Source: Bacteroidota bacterium
GTDB taxonomy: Bacteria; Bacteroidota; Bacteroidia; Chitinophagales; Chitinophagaceae
DNA length: 55,540 nt
Direction: 5' to 3'
Assembly (NCBI GenBank): GCA_023423405.1
Contig: JAFAFR010000099.1
Coordinates: 1-55,540, forward strand
Every line of letters starts with the position of its first letter. The first letter of the stretch is position 1. The translations under genes and the position numbers were made by a program. The notes below the pieces were generated by a model. The model saw only the letters and a list, made by a program, of their open reading frames with translations, had not been told where the DNA came from and ran no database searches. This document shows positions 52,057-55,540 of this stretch, one piece after another.

Positions 52057-52587
52057 ATGCACAGCTTTTCAGAATTAGTATATAGATGTAGCGTATTCAC
52101 GCTGACAACTTTGAAGGAAGTGGAAGACAAAACAATAGAGGAGTTGCAAACAAGTGCGGCGACATCATTAGTTAAGACACTTCAAATGGTTCGCTTGGAC
52201 AAAGTGATTTTTGCTGTTGGAGTATTCTCAGTATTCGAAGCGCTTTTACAAGACAGATTTAACTGCAATAATGGTTTTACCGAAGCAAAAAATATTTTGA
52301 GGCAAGCAGGTGAGACAACACTGTTAGAACAGTTTTCTGACATCGAATTAGCAGTTAATGCTTTGAAACACGGGAAAGGAAGAAGTTACAACGCCTTAAT
52401 TGCGAAAAGTGGCGGGACATTAACCGCACAAGTCAAGCAACCTTCAGGAAACTTTTTCAATGAGGGAGATGTTTCTGAAGTTTCAGCACTAATTGACGTC
52501 GACGACAAATTTATTGAGGGTTGCGCTGAAGTGATTGAGAAAGTGTTAAAAGTCATTGAAAATAATCGATCAGGTTTTTTTTTGTAA
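52057..52587 (+). CDS. cassette gene 1, hypothetical protein
   Basis: A 176-residue helical protein with no signal or membrane segment. A conserved-looking middle reads FEALLQDRFNCNNGF, then DIELAVNALKHGKGRSY. Pattern and length resemble small helical proteins found in defence and cassette contexts; a HEPN-like fold is possible, but the R-x4-6-H motif was not found. The gene is visibly AT-rich, unlike the chromosome around it. It begins 43 bases after the entry core and ends 20 bases before the first 196-bp site, as expected for a cassette. Function unknown. Confidence 0.65.
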   Translation: MHSFSELVYRCSVFTLTTLKEVEDKTIEELQTSAATSLVKTLQMVRLDKVIFAVGVFSVFEALLQDRFNCNNGFTEAKNILRQAGETTLLEQFSDIELAVNALKHGKGRSYNALIAKSGGTLTAQVKQPSGNFFNEGDVSEVSALIDVDDKFIEGCAEVIEKVLKVIENNRSGFFL

Positions 52588-52606
52588 TCGAAGAAATCTA
52601 AACATC

Positions 52607-52802
52607 GCCTAACATTGATATTGCCAATAGTGGGGCTTGATATTGTAGCAATCAGCAGTAATAATTCTGCTGTACTGTGGTGCGGGCTGGACGAATAAAG
52701 CCCAATTTTAGTTCTTAATATTTATCTTATCTAAAAGCCAGGCAGCGGTTCCGGCGGACGAAATTCTATTTCCCCACCATCGGCAATACCTGTTCGTTGG
52801 CT
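52607..52802 (+). repeat. attC-like site A (196 bp)
   Basis: It starts GCCTAAC (52607-52613, an exact RYYYAAC) and ends GTTGGCT (52796-52802, close to GTTRRRY). Arms at 52620-52635 (ATTGCCAATAGTGGGG) and 52772-52787 pair with two mismatches. Internal hairpins include CAGCAG-N8-CTGCTG near 52654. It follows cassette gene 1 and precedes cassette gene 2. Its total length equals that of site B exactly. Confidence 0.7.
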
Positions 52803-52833
52803 GTAATTTTCGCTTAAACCAAACCATCATAAA

Positions 52834-53574
52834 ATGAAACATGTAATTTTTTATTTGGCTTGTCTTGGATTTTTTACAAGTTGCAACAGTTCTAAATTCT
52901 TGGCTAGTGGAAAGACTTATGAAAATTTCAGAGGCTTTGAGCCGATTGACCCAATTGAATACATTGAAAGAGTTGCATTAGTTGAGAATGGAGAAATTGT
53001 TTTTAAGTATCCACTTAAATTGACTAAAAAAGAGACTCTGTCATTTTTATCAAATGAAACGGTTCTTGTTTCCATTGGACAATTTGATGCAGATGGAAAA
53101 ATATCATTTGGTCCTGCTGCATTCTCTGCTAAAAATAGTAATTACAAGGTGACAATGGATTATATGAAATTTGCAACAATTCGTGACACCACAAAAGCGG
53201 GTGTCGTTTCTGGATACAAACGAGTTGGAGTTGGATTAAGAATAATTGCTAATGTAGTTTCATTAGAAGGAGGTATTAACTTAGGCGACCTTTTTGCTAT
53301 TGGTTTGGCTGCTCAAGCAAAGAAATTAAGTGGGACACTAATGATAGAGGTAATAGGCATTAAGTCAAATGACGTAACAACAATCCTTCCATTGCCCTCT
53401 GAAATAAATCAATCGACTATTCAAACAGCTATGCAAGCAATGGCAACAATTAAATCAAAAATTTATGTTGACGGAACTGACTTGTATCCCCAAGTGATGG
53501 CAATTAAATCTGCTGAAAAATCTGACCAACAGTCTTTTAAGAACCAAGTTGAAAAAGAAGGAACTAGCAAATAA
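52834..53574 (+). CDS. cassette gene 2, hypothetical lipoprotein
   Basis: A 246-residue protein with a lipoprotein signal (MKHVIFYLACLGFFTSCNSS, Cys at about residue 17). The rest is beta-rich with a hydrophobic middle (KRVGVGLRIIANVVSLEGG, LGDLFAIGLAAQAKKL) and no recognised domain. It is AT-rich. It starts 31 bases after the core at the end of site A and ends six bases before site B, so it fills a complete unit. It is bracketed by GTTGGCTGTA and TACAGCCAAC. The function cannot be named. Confidence 0.65.
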   Translation: MKHVIFYLACLGFFTSCNSSKFLASGKTYENFRGFEPIDPIEYIERVALVENGEIVFKYPLKLTKKETLSFLSNETVLVSIGQFDADGKISFGPAAFSAKNSNYKVTMDYMKFATIRDTTKAGVVSGYKRVGVGLRIIANVVSLEGGINLGDLFAIGLAAQAKKLSGTLMIEVIGIKSNDVTTILPLPSEINQSTIQTAMQAMATIKSKIYVDGTDLYPQVMAIKSAEKSDQQSFKNQVEKEGTSK

Positions 53575-53580
53575 AACTAC

Positions 53581-53776
53581 AGCCAACATTACATTGGCAA
53601 TATGGCGGGCGACGAATATATTCTCAACTTTTTGTCCACTAATCAGCTTCAGTTTCGGCGGACGAATAACTCCGAGCGACATAACAAAGAATGAACTTTA
53701 GTATCTTTAATCAGCAGCGGCACCTAGCAGACATAACACAGAATACCGCCACATCGCCAATGCTTCAACGTTGGCT
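53581..53776 (+). repeat. attC-like site B (196 bp)
   Basis: It starts AGCCAAC (53581-53587) and ends GTTGGCT (53770-53776), exactly complementary to each other. Arms ATTGGCAATATGGCGG (53593-53608) and 53746-53761 pair with two mismatches. It shares CGGCGGACGAA with site A (52752-52762 and 53656-53666). The length is 196 bp, the same as A. Confidence 0.7.
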
Positions 53777-53803
53777 GTAACTTTATAGAACCCCTTCACG
53801 ACT

Positions 53804-55447
53804 ATGAACATTCTCGAAATACAACTTCAGAACTGCTTTGGAATTGGTAAGCTTGACCATAAATTTGACTTTGCCCAGTTAAACACAAACTCTTTTCTTA
53901 TATATGCTCCAAACGGGACAATGAAAACTTCTTTTGCAAAGACCTTAGACCTAATTGCAAAAAATGACACTAACTCAATGCCCAGCGACAGAGTATATGG
54001 CAATAGAACGACGACACATAATATTTTAGGCGACGGGAATCCAATTGTTGTTGAATCAATTTTGGTAGTTAATGCAGAAGACAGCAACTACGACACTTCT
54101 ACTAAAATAAGTTCATTTATTGCCAGCAAAGATTTGAAGAAAAAATATGATGAAATATATACAGAGTTAGAAGGCAAAAAGACTGAATACATAAAAAAAC
54201 TTAAACAGGTTTCACAAAGCACTGACTGCGAAACTGAATTTATAAATGCTTATAGCCAATCTCCCCAAGACACTTTTTTTGAATTACTCTCAAATATTTC
54301 AAAATCATTGTTGACGAAACCAGATACTTACAATTTTCGGTATAATGACATTTTTGATAAAAAAGGAAATGTAAAAAAGTTCTTAGATAAAAGCCAGTCT
54401 ATTTTATCTCAATACATAACAAGCTACAATGAACTATTAACTAAATCAAAGTTTTTTAAGAGCTCAGGGAATTCCTTTGGCACATTTCAAGCAAATGAAC
54501 TTTTGAGGTCAACAGAGGATAATTCATATTTTGAAGCTGGTCATAAATTCACACTGAGCGATAACGCAGAAATTAAATCAGCGGAAGAGTTAAAGAAGCT
54601 TTTGCAAAAGGAAATAACAAGTATTGTAAATGATGAAAAGTTAAAGAAGTCGTTTGACCAGGTTGATAAATCAATTGGAGCCAATACTGAATTGAGGTCT
54701 TTCAAAAATGCAATCGAAAAAGATAATCTTTTGCTTGTTGAGCTTGATAAGTATGAGGAGTTTAGAAAAAAGGTATGGCTAAACTACATTTCGTTACTTG
54801 CAAAAGAAACAGAAGAACTTGCTAAGTTTTATGAAGGGAAAAAAGGGGAAATTGAAAAAATAATAAAAGAAGCAAAAAATGAGTTTGCGATTTGGGAAGA
54901 AATTATAAAAACATTCAATGAAAGATTTTATGTTCCTTTTGAGATAAAACTTGTAAATCAAGAAGATGTTGTTTTGAAAGAAGAAACAGCAAATCTTGAG
55001 TTTGATTATAAAGACCCAAACGAAACACCAGTAAGAAAAGACAAATCATCTCTACTATCTATACTAAGCAAAGGCGAACAAAGGGCATTTTATATACTTC
55101 AATTACTTTTTGACGTAGAATCACGAAAACAACTAAGCCAACAAACCATTTTGGTTTTAGACGATATTGCTGATTCATTCGATTACAAAAATAAGTATGC
55201 CATCATTGAATACATAAAAGAGCTGCATAACAATCCAATTTTCCGACTACTAATTCTTACACACAATTTCGATTTCTACAGAACCGTTGCATCACGACTT
55301 TCACTGAACTGGAAGGCTGCATTCATGGCAACAAAAAAGGATAGTAGAGAAGTTACTTTAATCGAGGGCAGATACCGAAAAGACGTTTTCAGCAACTTTA
55401 AGAAAGATATTTCTAATCACTATTGTCCGACTAAAATAGAGATGTAA
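53804..55447 (+). CDS. cassette gene 3, AAA/ABC-type ATPase
   Basis: A 547-residue SMC/RecF-like ATPase. The phosphate loop is variant: YAPNGTMKTSFAKT (about residue 33-46), with methionine in place of the usual glycine. A long coiled-coil-rich middle follows (KKKYDEIYTELEGKKTEYI, AKFYEGKKGEIEKIIKEA). The ABC signature is LSKGEQRAFYIL and Walker B is ILVLDDIADSFD, followed by LLILTHNFDFYRTVASRL. This architecture is shared with defence ATPases of the AAA_13/RloC type, but no nuclease domain is seen. The C-terminus, after LIEGRYRKDVFSNF, is short and may be cut compared with relatives. It starts 27 bases after site B; no attC-like site follows in the 93 bp left. Confidence 0.7.
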   Translation: MNILEIQLQNCFGIGKLDHKFDFAQLNTNSFLIYAPNGTMKTSFAKTLDLIAKNDTNSMPSDRVYGNRTTTHNILGDGNPIVVESILVVNAEDSNYDTSTKISSFIASKDLKKKYDEIYTELEGKKTEYIKKLKQVSQSTDCETEFINAYSQSPQDTFFELLSNISKSLLTKPDTYNFRYNDIFDKKGNVKKFLDKSQSILSQYITSYNELLTKSKFFKSSGNSFGTFQANELLRSTEDNSYFEAGHKFTLSDNAEIKSAEELKKLLQKEITSIVNDEKLKKSFDQVDKSIGANTELRSFKNAIEKDNLLLVELDKYEEFRKKVWLNYISLLAKETEELAKFYEGKKGEIEKIIKEAKNEFAIWEEIIKTFNERFYVPFEIKLVNQEDVVLKEETANLEFDYKDPNETPVRKDKSSLLSILSKGEQRAFYILQLLFDVESRKQLSQQTILVLDDIADSFDYKNKYAIIEYIKELHNNPIFRLLILTHNFDFYRTVASRLSLNWKAAFMATKKDSREVTLIEGRYRKDVFSNFKKDISNHYCPTKIEM

Positions 55448-55452
55448 GGTAG

Positions 55453-55478
55453 AAAAAAGGCAGTTCCGAGGAACCGCC
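55453..55478 (-). terminator. terminator for a minus-strand gene entering from the right
   Basis: GGCAGTTCC-GA-GGAACCGCC (55459-55478, one internal mismatch) is preceded on the plus strand by A6, so it reads as stem plus T6 on the minus strand. It implies a convergent minus-strand gene just outside the window and so an end to the cassette-like array near here. Confidence 0.6.
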
Positions 55479-55540
55479 CGATTAGGTATGTTTGAGTTAC
55501 CACACAAAAACATATCTGATGGGTGAAGGTAGAAAATTTA

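Noticed and set aside
52057..52587. HEPN ribonuclease call for cassette gene 1
   Set aside because: The R-x4-6-H motif was not found; only overall helical character fits.
52654..52673. CAGCAG-N8-CTGCTG hairpin in site A as a terminator of cassette gene 1
   Set aside because: No T run follows and it lies inside the long inverted-repeat site, so it fits better as part of that fold.
55497..55540. Possible tail of a minus-strand gene, ending ...RYVFVW, at the right edge
   Set aside because: Only 13 codons are visible. The terminator at 55453 supports some gene there, but this frame cannot be confirmed.
1..55540. CRISPR array, tRNA, rRNA or prophage
   Set aside because: No regularly spaced direct repeats, no cloverleaf with a CCA end, no ribosomal RNA landmarks and no phage structural genes were seen.

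Overview
The window looks like a piece of a Bacteroidota chromosome, most likely family Chitinophagaceae. The signs are SusC/SusD, FecI/FecR and STN-type TonB signalling, promoters of the TAnnTTTG type, Tat-exported sugar isomerases, GLPGLI/DUF4412-like and DUF6660-like small proteins, and a roughly balanced GC content with strong GC preference at third codon positions. Assignment is by family resemblance only; no rRNA or tRNA gene is visible.

Layout. 1-800: tail of an IS4-type transposase, a truncated and frameshifted NADPH-dependent FMN reductase, and copies of a G/T-rich (C/A-rich on the other strand) intergenic repeat that recurs near 3.5 kb and 50.5 kb. 0.8-12.5 kb: housekeeping genes (yidC, a TPR protein, a ComA-family phosphosulfolactate synthase, aroE, a thioesterase, an ECF sigma factor with a probable anti-sigma partner, rdgB, ilvE, rpsL-rpsG). 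12.5-15.5 kb: a Tat-exported sugar isomerase, then a low-GC three-gene HipB-HipS-HipT toxin-antitoxin module with three evenly spaced palindromic operators. 15.2-18.5 kb: a DUF6660-like protein with a TonB receptor, and two small MmcQ/DUF1801 genes. 18.6-30.5 kb: a glycan-uptake locus (ECF sigma, FecR, SusC, SusD, GH2, GH63-like). 30.5-33.7 kb: a kinase-aminotransferase fusion followed by a 2-oxoadipate dioxygenase (HglS/DUF1338), which together suggest hydroxylysine/lysine breakdown. 33.8-35.9 kb: methyltransferase, DinB-like and YoaK-like genes.

35.9-47.3 kb is a divergent sugar-oxidation locus. It has two GMC flavoprotein plus subunit-3 pairs, a cytochrome c, a Gfo/Idh/MocA oxidoreductase, two TIM-barrel isomerase-like proteins, DUF1080 (3-keto-glycoside hydrolase-like), ThuA and an MFS transporter. 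This is the expected gene set for periplasmic 3-keto-sugar chemistry. 47.4-50.5 kb carries a KKA-repeat histone-like protein and a stand-alone fusA, separated from rpsL-rpsG by 36 kb.

The most unusual part is 50.6-55.5 kb. A tyrosine recombinase, frameshifted in a T8 run, is followed in the same direction by three AT-rich genes, each preceded by a GTTRRRY-like core. Two 196-bp sites of identical length separate them, each with RYYYAAC-like and GTT-like ends and a long imperfect inverted repeat. The first two genes are each bracketed by their own perfectly complementary 10-bp ends. This is how integron cassettes and attC sites are organised, but the recombinase shows no IntI-specific insertion and the sites are unusually long. 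I read it as an integron-like cassette array driven by a Xer-like recombinase, and it is the best candidate here for an undescribed system.
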